Origin: Macrotis lagotis
Taxonomy: Eukaryota > Chordata > Mammalia > Peramelemorphia > Peramelidae
Reading direction: 5' to 3'
Assembly (NCBI RefSeq): GCF_037893015.1
Contig: NC_133666.1
Coordinates: 621,097,156 to 621,161,155, forward strand
DNA length: 64,000 nucleotides
In this document: piece by piece, positions 50,401-63,500 of the stretch
How the letters are laid out: each line of letters opens with the position of its first letter
Position numbering within the stretch: position 1 is the stretch's first letter
Translations under genes and position numbers: made by a program
Notes under the pieces: generated by a model
Databases searched by the model: none
Told to the model about the DNA's origin: nothing
Seen by the model: only the letters and a program-made list of their open reading frames with translations

Positions 50401-53301
50401 TCAATGACATGAAGCACCAGCATGTATTGATTCAGAAAGAAAACCAAGTCAGAAAGTCAGAATTCAGAATAGTTTAAAGTTCTTCAGTGACCAGAAAGCC
50501 CTGAGGGCTGGGGTCTTTAGGGAGAGAAGGCTTAACTCTAGGTTAAGGGAGTAGGTGGGGAGGGTATATGCCAACAGTCCTCTCCTCCTCACCCCTCCTT
50601 CTTTTCCTTTGTCCTCTCCCAGGCACAGCTGATCTGGCTGATGGCCTCATTCTGAGGTAGAGGGCACAGTCTTCCTTTAATCCACTACACAGTGGCCTTT
50701 TCCATTCTGTACAGTGTCTGCTTCATGACAGGGGGGGAGGTTTATCCAATGAGCTAAAGTACAGAGCACCGAGGCTCATGTCCCCAGAGGATTCAGAGGT
50801 CAAGGGGCAGGTGTATAACTCAGAGGACTTTTTTCTTTCCTTTGTCTCCATCTGCTGTCATCTCCCCTTCTTCTGCTTCCCCACCCCCTTCCTGGAGTGT
50901 CTCCTAACTCCTGATCGCAGTCTTCCTGTCCCGGTCTTTACTCTGGAAAGGAGAGGGAAAGTACCGTTAGGAAATTGGGGCTAAGGGGATAACAGAAAGA
51001 CATATTGCAAAGAATGGGTGGGATTTGGATGCCCCAAGGGAGCTTTTCTACCCCCACATGTACATCAACCATGGTTCTTAGGTCAGACTGATGGAATGCC
51101 CTCCCCTTGGGCTGGCCTCATCATGGGGTTGGCAGGTCATGATGAGAGGGGTTGCCCTAAAGGCCTAGTATATTCTCATTCCCTTTGAGAACCAGGTCCT
51201 GGTTCCCCTCCCCCCCCACCTAGCTGGATCTGCTTGGGGGGGGTGTAAGGGGGAAACTTTTCCTGAGTCCCCCTGCCTCCTTCCATGCAGACCGCCTCGT
51301 CTCTCGTTACCACAGTTTGGGGAGGGGGAGACTGGAGTGGGAGGGGGGCTGCAGAACAGAAATTGTAAAATTAAATTTCCCAGATGTTCGGGCCCCAGGA
51401 GCTCGCTCTCGTGCTGTCTGGAGAGGAAATGGGGATTGGGAAAAGCCCGCCTCGTATTTTTTCCCCTCTCACCTTGCCTTTCCGGTACCACCAAGTGCAG
51501 GAAGGACCATAAATTACTAGACTCTGGGGCTGGCCCATCTCCCTGATAGTGCAAGGGGGTGAGGTGAGGACCCTGGAGGCTGTTCTTTCAGCCTCCAAAC
51601 TGCTTCCTGAGCCCTTTGTCCCATGGCTCTGCCTTCCTCTCCTCTTTTCTTCTCTGCTCCTCCCCTACTCTCCCTTCCATGACCCAGTCCATAATAGTTT
51701 GGGTCCCTGAAATCCCTCACTTGACCTGTTTGTTCACAGGGCCCCAAATTACTTTATCATTAGTAAGAATGGGAAATAGCTGGTCACTTCCCAGGTAGGG
51801 CCACCAGTCTCTCCTCACTGTAGTGAATCAAGCTAGTGAATACTTCCCTGGATCCTGGATTATTTCCCCTTTTATAGACCTGGCTGTTGATACCTGAGGT
51901 AGGATTGTGGAACAGTTTCATCCCTCTCTTCAGGTTAGGAGGAAAATGCAAGGTCTTCTTTCTTTCTGGTTGTAGGAGAAAGAGAGGGAACCTGTCCATA
52001 AGTAAGCAGCTGAACAGGAGCATCCAAAAGGATGTTACTGCCAGGGAGGAGGAGGATGGGGTACTAAAAATCTGTGCCCCAGGGGGAAAAAAGTACCCCC
52101 CTGGCTATTCTGGCATCCCCCTGCCTCTGGCTATTTCTGTTTGCTCAGGCTGTCACTGGGAACATTCACACTCCATTCTTCATTATCTTTCCTCTCTCTC
52201 CTTCATTGATCTGTAGATCAAAATTCTCTGGTCAGTCATTCATTTACTGGTACTGCCCAGCCAAAGCAAGAGGCCTTCTGTTGTCCCTTAGGCTATTCTG
52301 ATCCCACCCCTGCTGGTCCTGCTGCTATGGTCTCTCTCCATTTCTCCCTCCTCACTCTTTGCTGCTGTGGAGCCAGCCAGTCACTAGCACTCTAAGTCTA
52401 AAACCTTAAGTTTCAGGTTGGGTTCTTCTTCCTGATATCCTTTTGGAACTAACTCCCTGGTGCCCATCCTCATTTTTTCCCCATGTCCCCAGCAGTACTC
52501 TGTATCCATCTCCAATTTGATCTGTCTTGGCTCTCACCCTCTTGCCTTCCTGTGTCTGTCCAGTCCTCATCAGGTAAGTATCCTGGATCAGAGCTGTTTC
52601 TAAATCTCTTAAGCCACAGATCTTCTCTCCTTCCTAGAAGATGTCTCCCTCTCAGGCTATATCCAACCTGAATCCTCATCTCCCCCAAAGATTTGTGCCA
52701 TCTTTCAACTCTCTCCTCTGTGTTCTGTGATGACCCCTGGACTTTCTGCTCCGCAGTACACAGCACTGTTTACTCTAATGAGTGAAGCATATTAATGGGG
52801 CCTCCCACAGAATTCTCATGAGACCACCTGGTTCTGTCTACCTTGTTGGGAAAGAACTCAGGAACGTCTCTCAATTTATTTGGTTGTTGAATCTCAGTAG
52901 CTGTGTCATTCTTTCCTAAAATCTTCCCAGTCTGACTCTTCCTTTCCAGTTTGTTTTATGTTGGGCAGGAGTTTGGCTGTGCCCTCCCATTCTCTCTGGG
53001 GACAAGGCTTTTGAAATAAAAGGGGTTAGGGTAGGATTACAGGTGGTTTGGGGAATAAAGGGCATACTCTTCGAGTCTCATGTTAGGAACTTCCACATCT
53101 AAGAAATGTGAGAGAAGCTAGATTTAGAGAAGAGGTTCTGATCTTTTCATACTTCCAGTTGGAGTAGACTTGGAAGGAGAAGAGAAGAACACAGCTTTGA
53201 GGCTTGATACCTGTTCTCTCCTAGTTCTTTATCTGCTGGACCTGGTAGGTCTTTGGCATAATTTCCTACTTTTTAGCTCTGATTTCATTTATATGCATTC
53301 T

Positions 53302-53358
<57 letters not shown>

Positions 53359-56300
53359 TCTCTCCCCCCCCTCCCCTCTTTTCCATTTTTCCCTCTCTCC
53401 TTCCCACTGGGCTGAGAAATGTATGGATGCAGGGAGTGTATACCACCATCTGCACTCACTGTGGGGAGATTGTAGGTGCCCATAAACTTGTCCCACAAGC
53501 CTTATAGTTCTGGTTAGCAGGAAGGGGAGATATAGGATTCTAATTTGGATGGGGATTTGTCTGTGCTATGCTGGTAGTATATCAGGGATGTTAGCAAAGG
53601 AGAAGAAGCTTTTCCAATGCTAAGGCACATTATGTATGAACAGAGACAAGAAAGCAAAAGGAGCTGGGGAAGTGACCTGAGAGTCTAGTGCTGGTTTTGT
53701 GGGGACCCTGAAGAAGGGCTATAAAAGAGCAGGAGTCATTGTAAGGTTGGACCAGAGGTAGTGGTTAGGGTTGGATCAGAGGGCCTCTAGGTAGGTAGAA
53801 GCACCTTAGCCCAAATCCTGCTGGAGGGTGAGTTCCAGAGAGCTCCGGAGCTGCCACAGCTGGCTTGGATTTAATGGGCTCCCCTAGGCCTTAGCTTCCG
53901 AGGAAGCTGGGTTGCATTAATGGGATGAATTACCCCACCCTCAAGCCCCACATCCATAGCTGATCATCTCAGCCTAAGGGCCATTGGTGTATGATGGTCA
54001 TACTTCTGTTCATTTGTCTCCCTCAGCATCAGGGGGCCAGGCAGAGGAGAGACTGTCTCTGCTCTGTTTTTGTCCATCTCTGTGGAACTGATTCAGGCCG
54101 CGCTTCCTCCGGAAGCCCCTGGGACTAAGGGGTAGGAAGAGGTCACAATTTAGCGTAATAGATGTGAGTAGAACCAAGCAGAGTTGTCACTTTATCACTT
54201 CAGACAAGAGAGAAGGGTCAATACCTGCCTTGAGAGGTCTTCAGGAGCTTCCTTGCTGAGCTCCTTCCCAGCCTAGCACTGGTGGGCACCTTCTGGGTGG
54301 GAGACTACTTCTAGCCTACTCCAACTAAAAATTCTTGTGGTCCCCAGCTCAGGCCCAGGAAAAAACTGGAAACCGTGGTTTTCTCCTCTAGACTTTGAGC
54401 ATACCACCCTCATAAACAGCCCATGCATATAATTCCAGAGCAAATTTACCACTCACCAACTTTCTCTGGTTGCTGAGGCAGAAGGTGCAGATCTGTTTGG
54501 GCTGGGAGTTCTCGCTGTCCCGGGGAGGTGGAGGCGGGGGTGGGGGACTAGCTCCCCCAGCATGGTGATAGAAAGCTGGTGTGGAATGGCAGGGCTGCCC
54601 ATCTCCACAGGCCTCACCCACCAGCAACACGTTGCCCAGGTGGGAGATGTAGCTGGACGCCAGCCTCAGTGTCTCGATCTTGGACAGTTTGCGGTCTGCG
54701 GGCTCTGTGGGGATGAGGGTGCGCAAGGCAGTAAAGGCAGTGTTGACGCTGTTGGTGCGGTCCCGCTCTCGAGCATTGGCCGTGTGCCTCTGCCGGGGCT
54801 CTCGGCTCAGACGCCCCCCACCACCACTCCCCTTCTTGCCTCCTGCTCGCCTCTTAGAGCCCTTGAGGCCAAAGCCCTCAGGATCCAGGTGGTAGGGCTT
54901 CTCATCTGAGCCCGAGCTCTCACTCCCGTTCTCATCGTCCTCTGACAACATGCTGATCTCGGGGTAGAGGTATCGGCTGGGGGGGGCTGAGCGCAGCATG
55001 GCAAAGGACATGTTGAAGGTGGGGGTGGGGAGGGGGTGTGAAGGCCAAGTGAGATTAAGGGTTGGGATTGGGGACTGGCCACAGGCCCTCAACTTTGGCC
55101 ACAGCTCATGCCTCTTGCCCCTCTCCTTTGGGTCTTTAGAGGATGGAGGTGTCTTCTTCTGGTCAGTAGTATCTTCTTTTGGGGTCTCTGATGAAGGAGT
55201 AGAGCCTGAGTTCTCTCAGACTCTGAGGTCGAGGCTTTGGTGGCAGCTGCCGCCGCTGTTGCTGCCGCCGATGCTGCTGCTGCTGCTGCTGTCTCCTCAG
55301 CACACATGTGCATCTTAAGACTGAGCGTGGCAGGAGCCAGCGGCTTTATAGCCTCGGCATCCGCCAGCGGCTCAGCACAGGGCGGTCAGCCTGGCCCCTC
55401 CCCCACAGCACACACAGCTCCCTCCCACTGCCTGGAACTGGCTCAGGGGGCTCCTCAGAGTACCACAGCCTCCCCTTCTCCCTCCCTCCTGAGGGTGTGT
55501 GTTTGTGTGGAAGAGAGTCAGGGCTTTCCCTTGTGGAAAAGGGGCCACCCTTTTGGCACCTCCATAGAACAGCTCATCTGCCTAGTTCTTATTCTCTTTG
55601 GAGTTTGGGCCACAGGGGCAGCCAGAGCACCTTTCCTAGAGGGGAAGGGGAGGCAGAAGTAGGGGGAGAAAGACTTAATGTGGTTATCAATAGGGTTAGA
55701 GTCTTTTGACTCAGAATTGGTGTGCAAGGATTCTTCTAGATCAGTTCTGGAGAAGGGGAAATCTTCCCCAACCATTTTTGGGGGGCACAGTTGATTCCTC
55801 TGGTTTATTGTAGAGATGGTAGGTAGGGTCAGAGTGCTAGTTGGAGGAGGGTTTTTTGGGTCATTGTTAACAGTGGGGAGTAGGATTGGGGTCCCTCCTT
55901 TCTGTTCTGGAGTGAGACTCGGGTGCTGAGTACATGGGTATAAGGGGTATTAAGGAGCAGAAAGGTGTTGGGGCAACTGTGAGGGAAGAATCCCATGAGC
56001 GTCTTCTCAGCACCATTGAGAGGGAAGAAGGGGGTCAAATAACATCAGTGACCTGCTTCTCTCTGCCCCTTCTTCCCCCCCACTGAACACACACACTCAC
56101 CCCAGCATGACCAAACTAACCCAGCTGCTGTATGAAGAATGGCCAGAGTATTAACTCCTTCAGGGCCAGGGGTTTCCCTCTTTCTTTAAAGGTCCCATAG
56201 TTGGAGGTGGGGACAATTTATTTTTTAAGCGGGCTAGATAGGAGACAGTGCTTTTTATGTATAATACATGCACACTACATATTCCTTCCCTCACATACAC

Positions 56301-56571
56301 ACCATCTCTTTCAGGCCAGTAGTTAACACACATCCTGTTTCTGTCCACACATGGGTGGTCTCCCTCAAATCTCCTCTCACATATATACGATCTCTAAGTC
56401 ACTGTCACTTGAAAAGTGTGTCAGTAACACAGCTAGATGGATGATGTTTCTCACACATACCATCTCAGTCTTCTCAGTCAGAGGCATGCTCTCATAATAG
56501 TGTCAGTTCCTCAATCAGACATCATATATATTTTTTCAGATAGTCTCTGATTTGTGTTCCATTTCAGTTAC

Positions 56572-56609
<38 letters not shown>

Positions 56610-57518
56610 ACTTTTGTCTCTCTCACATTTCCCACTCCTGCCAGAGTCAGCAACCTTAGATTCAGTTTCCTTCTTCAACAAGTTACTTAATCTTTCTCCA
56701 TCTCATCTATGAAGTAGGAGTGGGTGGTAAAGAGTTTGTACTACCATTTGGTGGTCTCAGTAGGTCCTATGAGTTCAATTACTATCCCTAGGTAAATTAT
56801 TCCCAGATTTCTATATCCATCCCTTTATCCAGCTCCTGAGCTAATTATGAAGTCTTGCCTCTTGGACATCTTGACTAACCCTGTGACTGGAGAGGACCAC
56901 CATCTTCTTAGTCATCTGGATAGGAGGGGCTTGTCACCCTCAATTCCCACTAGCCAATCTGTCACAGATTTGTTCATTCCACCTTCACAAAAGCCCTTGG
57001 ATCTCTATGTTCCCTTCTCTCCAGTCCCACAGCCATAGTCCTAGTTGTGGCTCTTAAACTCTTGTTGGGTCATCTCCTCAAGGCTATCCTCTCCTTAGCT
57101 TCCATTGGGATTTTTCTAAAGTCTCTGTCTGAGCTTGTACTCCCAATGAGCTCTGTGGGCTCCTCTCTTTGGCATTCTGTGTCCCTTCCATACTTTTCTC
57201 CCCTCCCTTTGTCTCTCTGCTGTTTCCCTCCTCTTCCCCCCCACCCCTTACCTCTGCCTCTTCTAGACCTTCTGCAAGGGACCTTTTCTGGTTTTCTTCT
57301 ATCCTTAGGCCTTCTCTCTATGGTTCCCTCCCATTTAAACAGCAGAGATCACAGATGTGCATACTTGTCGTCTCATGCCCCAGAACTTCTGGATGGCAGG
57401 TTCTGGGCTTGGGCCTTGTTTTTCTCCAGCACTTAGTGCTGTGTAAAATGCAAAGCATCTACAAAGTGCTAGTTAGTGGATTCATCATCTGTCACCTCAT
57501 AGAGTTGTTTCCCAATGT

Positions 57519-57559
<41 letters not shown>

Positions 57560-60500
57560 TAAGTAAACCTGAGAGTCCTAGAGGAATCATGTCTACACAG
57601 TGATACACTCACCTAGGGGCTCAGTTACACCCATTTCTCTCACATGTGTATACACACGTGTCCTTCTACACACACCTGTATCTATATGAGTCACACACCT
57701 ACACAAGATGGAAAAGAAACCTGATAAAGGAAATTTTGTTTTTAAGAGTTCAGGGGGCCAGCTGTGATTTTGCTAGGAATTCTTGACGAGGAACTTCCTA
57801 CCTCTACAGGTCAGTACTTGTTCTACTTAAGAGTGTTGTCTGAGGATATTCAGAGGTTAAATGACTTGCATGCAGTTACAGCCACTATGTCCAATTTAGG
57901 ACAGCTGTCTCTATTCACTGTGCTGCACTGCATGTGGGGTAGCACCTATAAAATAATCTGTCTCTGGTGATCGGGAAGTTCCAAGCAGGGACCCACACAT
58001 TGTCCTAGGTCAATAAAATTGGACCCTGTCCTTTTCCCTTACCCCTTAAGCTCCAGTGGCAGAATGACCCTGACCCTTTCCTTTCCTCAGGGTTCTGACT
58101 GAAGTCTCCTCATTACTTTGACTCCCTCCCTCCCTCCCCACCAAACACTTAAAAGGATCCTTTTTAATTCTCCCAATCCACCTTCACCCCTCTCTGCCTG
58201 ACATGTGCTGGGCTGTTGAAGGAAGTGCTTTGGTATCCGAGCCTGGGGAAGGATGCCTTTAACTAGGGAGGAGCAGTGAGTGTAGTGGTGGCTGGCGGGA
58301 GCTTCTGCCAGGAATGTGCGTCTCGGAATGTAATTTTGACTCTGGCCAAGCTCAGCTCCCAGACTTCGGGAAGGGGGGATTGGGGAGGGTGCAAGTGGTG
58401 ACGGCAGATCATCGAAGGAGAGGAGAGAAGATGGGGTGGGGGTGGGGGAGACAGCCCTTAGAGGCTGAGCTCACACCCGGAATCCTCAGAGAAGAGAATA
58501 GGATTGGGGAAGGGGGGGAGGGAAAGGAGGCCATATCCAAGAACAGCTTCTGCTGCTACTGAAGAGTGGAAGCAGAGAGAAGAGACAGGCTCCTTTCCCC
58601 ATGCCATGATTCTCTCACAGAGTCAGTCTCTAGTTTTAAAGCAATCTTTGGGACCCATTTTGGTGTTCTTTTGGGGGAACTCTTTTCTTCTCAAGATAAC
58701 TAGGAATCAGGATTGGCTATGAATGTTGAAGGGAATTCAAATAGACACAGAAAAGTTGATAGATGATAGACACAGAAAAAGATAGATAAATAGATGGGTA
58801 AATAGACAAATAGTTTTTATTATAAAGATATTTGAAATTAGCAAAGTACAATCTAACTGATGTCTTGTCTGAAATGGTTACAAAAATAATAATTTCAAGG
58901 CTTCTCCCCCCCCATAGGTGTTATTCCCTTCTTTTAGTTCTCTGTCCTTTTGGCCCCATGGGGTGTGTGTTCCTCAGGGGTGTTTATGGAGACCAGATGG
59001 TGAGGGAGGAGGGGCTTGGACTCAGACCATCCCCAATTCCAAGGGAGAACTCACACCTCCTTCTTGGGTGTGAGAGACACCTGCGTTCCCTATTTCCCTC
59101 TTCCTTGGTCAGTGCCAGTCAGCCAACCAGCCAGCCCACCAGAGGTATAATCAAGAAACTTGCAGGATTCCCACTTGGGAAGAACTCTGATTGGGCAAGG
59201 ATGTTGCCCTCTTGGGAGCTCAGAGATATTAGAGCTGGGCAGGATAAATTGTTAGTACTTGTCTTCCTGTGCCTGTCTCCCCACCATGCCTCCCATCCCC
59301 TTTCCCTTCCGCCCTGTAGTGAATGGCTCTTGGATCTATGCCCCCAGCCCTGGCAGCAGGTACTTGGCCCACATGCCAGGGCAATGAGCAAGCGGGCAAT
59401 GAGGTCACTGCTGTGGCTTCCCAGGGCCATAGCCAAGAAATCCAAAGTTTTTTGGGGGGGAGTGGTGAAATGGAGGGAGGGTCTGAATAGAGGAGGGAGT
59501 AAGGGATAGGGAAGTGGGGTTTTCAGATATAGAAACTATATAGCAACAAACTATGGACAAATTCTCCAACTCCTGAGGGACAGGCAAACCTAGAAGATAG
59601 AATGCAGGCACAGGGACTATGGGACAGTCTCCCTAATAGATATTTGGTCCAGTGGAGTGGCAGTGTGTGGCCTTATCCTACCTTTGACCTGATATCTCTA
59701 CCTTCTCCTGTAACCCCTACATAGGATATCCGGAACACAGTAGGGAATGTCCCTCTGGAATGGTATGAGGATTTTCCCCACATTGGCTATGACCTCGATG
59801 GGAAAAGAATCTATAAACCGCTACGTAGCCGAGATGAACTTGATCACTTCCTGGATAAGATGGATGACCCTGACTACTGGTCAGTTGGACTTTGAAGGCA
59901 GTGACTGTGGGTAATGTCACTAAGAGGGGTGGGTGATTGGCCAGTAGGAGGAGTCTTGGCTTTCTTTTGGGAATCATATTAGAGCTAGGAGGTGGTCCTC
60001 AGGGCATGGAATCAGGTATTAGGTGGTCTTACAGCCTCTCTTTGACCCACCTTTCTCTAATCCTTCTCTTACAGGCGAACAGTACAGGACAAGATGACAG
60101 GGCAGGATGTAAGGTTGACAGATGAACAAGTGGCCCTGGTACAGCGACTACAGAAGGGCCAGTTTGGAGACTCCAGTTTTGATCCCTATGAGGTATGGGA
60201 CTTGGGAGGAGCGGATTGAAAGAGGAAAATGAGGAACAGAAACATTAACAGTGCTTGATCCTTGGTTTGGGGGAAGGGAACATGAACTCGTGAAAACTCA
60301 CTCTGTCTCTCCTGCTACTAGCCAGCTATAGATTTCTTCAGTGGGAGCCTGATGATCCACCCAGTGACCAACCGTCCTGCTGACAAACGCAGTTTTATCC
60401 CATCCCTCATTGAGAAGGAGAAGGTGAAGTCATCCCTTATAACCTCTTGTGATAGACTCCTTCCATACATTTGCCCTTCAGCCCTTGGCCTCTCCCATAC

Positions 60501-63500
60501 CTGAGCACTTTTTTCCTCACAAGATGCCTCCTCCATATACCACTTTGTTCCCTGTTTCCCACCCTGTGGACTGCTTCACACTTTGTCTGCCTTTCCAGGT
60601 CTCCCGGATGGTTCATGCCATTAAGATGGGCTGGATTTTGCCACGACGACCAAAGGACCTGACTCCCCAGTACTATGACCTGTGGGCCCAAGAAGACCCC
60701 AGTGCCATCTTGGGGCGCCACAAGATGCATGTGCCTGCCCCAAAACTCGCACTGCCTGGCCATGCTGAATCCTATAACCCCCCACCTGAGTATTTACTCA
60801 GTGAAGAAGAGGTAAGAGGCAGGAACTCTAGAGCAGGTTGGGGGGGGTGGTGGAGCTGGATCAGGCTTTTAGGGAGCAGGAAGCACTCTCATTCTTTTGC
60901 CTCCCATCATCTCTTCTTTCCCCTAATTCTTACTGATTTTCTGCCTACAGCGATTGGCCTGGGAACAGCAAGAGCCTGGTGAAAGGAAGTTGAACTTCTT
61001 GCCTCAGCAGTTTCAATGCCTAAGGGCAGTGCCCTCATACGGCCGCTTCATCCATGAGCGCTTTGAACGTTGCCTTGACCTTTACCTCTGCCCTCGCCAG
61101 CGCAAGATGAGGGTGTGGTTGGGAGCACTTGAATGTGGCAAGCTGAAGTTGAGGGGTGGGGGTTTAAGTAACGTAGGATCAAAGCCTTTTCCTCCAGCTT
61201 TCAGTACTAGAGCATGCATGCCTTGTATGACATCAAGATTATTGGGGTTGGGAAAAATGTGAATATTGCTCAAGAGGCTGAGTTTATTGGGTTGGGGTCA
61301 GCAACACATATCTCACTAATCCATTCCTTACATCATGCATACTGAAACAGAGGGTAGGGTTATTTGTGCTGAGACCATACTTCTTCCTCTCACCTCCAAG
61401 TCACACATTCTGTGAGCCTGAAGCTGGAGTGCGAAAGGCCTCTATGTTCTATGTTCTAGGTGAATGTGGATCCTGAAGACCTGATCCCCAAACTTCCCAA
61501 ACCCCGGGACCTGCAGCCATTTCCCACTACCCAATCCCTGGTAATGGGGATCAGAGATGAATGGGGGGGGTGGGACTGGGGGGGGTGGAATACAGAATAA
61601 TAATATAGGTAAGGAGGAGTCCTTCTGTGGGGGTGACCCAAGGTCTGAGTGATCTTCACTTTCTTCTCTAATCTTAGGACTTAACACTTCCTTCCTCACC
61701 TGTTACAGGTGTATAGTGGCCACACTGACTTGGTACGATGCTTCAGTGTTTCCCCCAGTGGCCATTGGCTTGTTTCAGGTATGTCCAAGGGGAAGAGAAA
61801 GGAAGATGCTAAGAGGCATGTCCTCCTCGCTGGGCTGCTCTTGGTGCTGCCAAAAGCATACTGCTTTACAGGGACTGCTTCTCACATTCTTGGGGCCAGA
61901 GTTTTCCTTGCACTTAGACTAAGACTCTGGGGAAGCACCCCACTGGTGATGGGACTTGGCTTCTTTAGGGTCAGATGATCATTCAGTACGACTGTGGGAA
62001 GTGACCACTGGGCGGTGCCTGAAGACGATTCCTGTGTCTGGAGTGGTGAAGAGCATCGCCTGGAATCCCAACCCTACCATCGGTCTAGTAGCTGTGGCTG
62101 TGTGAGTGACCAGGGTCTGTTCTTGCCTGGCTCCCCCTTAGGAAAGCCTCACATTGCTATAGCACTTTCTGACTTTACAAAGTACTTTTCACAAGTAGGT
62201 ATAATGTTCTCCTTTTCACACAGAAAAAACTAAGAGAGGTTGAGTGCACTCTAAAGCAGAATTTGATCCAGATCACAGTGTTATCCTCTTATTATTGCCT
62301 CAGTGTAGCTCACATTCAAAACTGTCCCCCCTTGCCCTTCTTCCTCTTAGTCTGCTTCCTGAGGTGGACCTAACTTCCACTACTTCACATCTGGTTGACT
62401 CAGTTCATACAATTCCCACTAAGCCTAGAAGGAAGAGAATTTTTCCTCCTCCTCTCAAGATGCAGTATGGGAAGTAACACTGGTTTTAGGAGACTTTGAT
62501 TTGATTCCAGACTCTCTCTTTACTAGCCATATCTGTAAAATGTGGACAGTTATCCTCATGTGGTTCCTCATAGGGCTATGGTGAGGAAAGACTTTTATTA
62601 AGTACTCTAAATTAATTATTCGTAACGTCTCTGTCTTGGGGGGCCATTGAGAGGAGAATGGTGAGGGCTTGGTGGGGCTGCAGGGGGAAGAGCCTGAAAG
62701 GACTCTCTCTGTTCATGCGTCCCCAAAGGGCAGAGTCAGTGCTGCTGTTGAATCCAGGTCTAGGGGACCTGTCGGTGACAAGCAGCACAGACCAGTTGCT
62801 GAGCGCATTCTCGCCCCCTGAGGAGCCTGCAGGGCAGCCTGTGGAGTGGCAGGAGGCTTCAGCCGAAGAGCATGAGCACGGCCTTAGGCTGAGAATCCAT
62901 CATAACAAGGTAACAAGATACTTGGGAAAATGGGGCTAGATAAGAGAGAACGCTATGCAGCAAAGTGCAGTGGGCTGAAGCCATCAGAGCTAGTCTTCTT
63001 TCAATCTCATCCTCTTTCCTTCCCTTTCTCTCCAGCCAGTGAAGCAAGTAACCTGGCATGGCCGTGGAGATTACTTGGCTACTGTGGTGGAAGCTGCTGA
63101 GCACACACAGGTGTTGATGCACCAAGTGAGCCGTCGGCGCAGCCAAAGTCCTTTCCGTCGAAGCCATGGTCAGGTGCAGTGTGTGGCCTTCCACCCATCT
63201 CGACCCTTCCTCTTTGTGGCTTCTCAGCGCAGCCTCCGTCTCTACCATCTGCTTCGCCAGGAACTCACAAAGAAATTAATGCCTAACTGCAAATGGGTGT
63301 CTAGTCTGGCTGTACACCCCCAAGGTAAGAGGACAGGCCTGAGGAATGGCCTGACCTCAAATCCCTTCTTCCCCCCCCCCAATACTCTTAGAGAAAACTG
63401 AGGGGAAGTTGGGGACTCTGGGTCACCTAGCCCCATAATTCCCCTTCCTACCCACACAGGAGACAATGTAATCTGTGGCAGCTACGATAGTAAACTGATC

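Larger units (their letters stand above)
55012..55320 (-). other. SCX: SCX 5' untranslated leader (estimated)
   Basis: The extent is inferred from the TATA box at 55345-55350, which would set initiation near 55320. It contains a GCT/GCC-rich triplet run (55248-55292) and a 74-codon upstream frame starting at 55313 or 55307 and stopping at 55089. That upstream frame is not in frame with SCX. Confidence 0.5.
26899..59724 (+). other. BOP1: BOP1 intron 3 (32.8 kb), host of SCX
   Basis: The donor is gtaggc and the acceptor acccctacatag. The intron contains the complete SCX coding region on the minus strand. It has fewer recent SINEs than intron 2. Stretches without recognised repeats (27000-27980, 28100-29080, 30790-32380, 33250-36120, 37660-41080, 42470-43000, 44630-45950, 48180-48630, 48810-50650, 51000-53300, 55360-56570, 57560-59700) hold no other credible gene. 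Several carry CpG-containing, GC-rich islands that may be regulatory. Confidence 0.85.

Noticed and set aside
53304..53370. Coding frames through the (TC)n and (GA)n tracts
   Set aside because: Microsatellite artefacts encoding Ser-Leu or Arg-Glu repeats.
54388..54456. Read-through end of SCX exon 1 (22 extra residues)
   Set aside because: A consensus donor gtgagt at 54456 and the conserved last exon at 50904-50942 explain the gene better.
54562..54909. 115-codon plus-strand frame
   Set aside because: It is exactly antisense to the SCX bHLH exon, whose coding strand is beyond doubt.
55012..55092. N-terminal extension of SCX from 55092
   Set aside because: The frame there opens at a TTG, not ATG; family proteins start MSFA, matching the ATG at 55011.
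58832..59509. 225-codon plus-strand frame just before BOP1 exon 4
   Set aside because: No family match, no link in frame to exon 4, and no coding-like conservation signal visible; it looks like chance.
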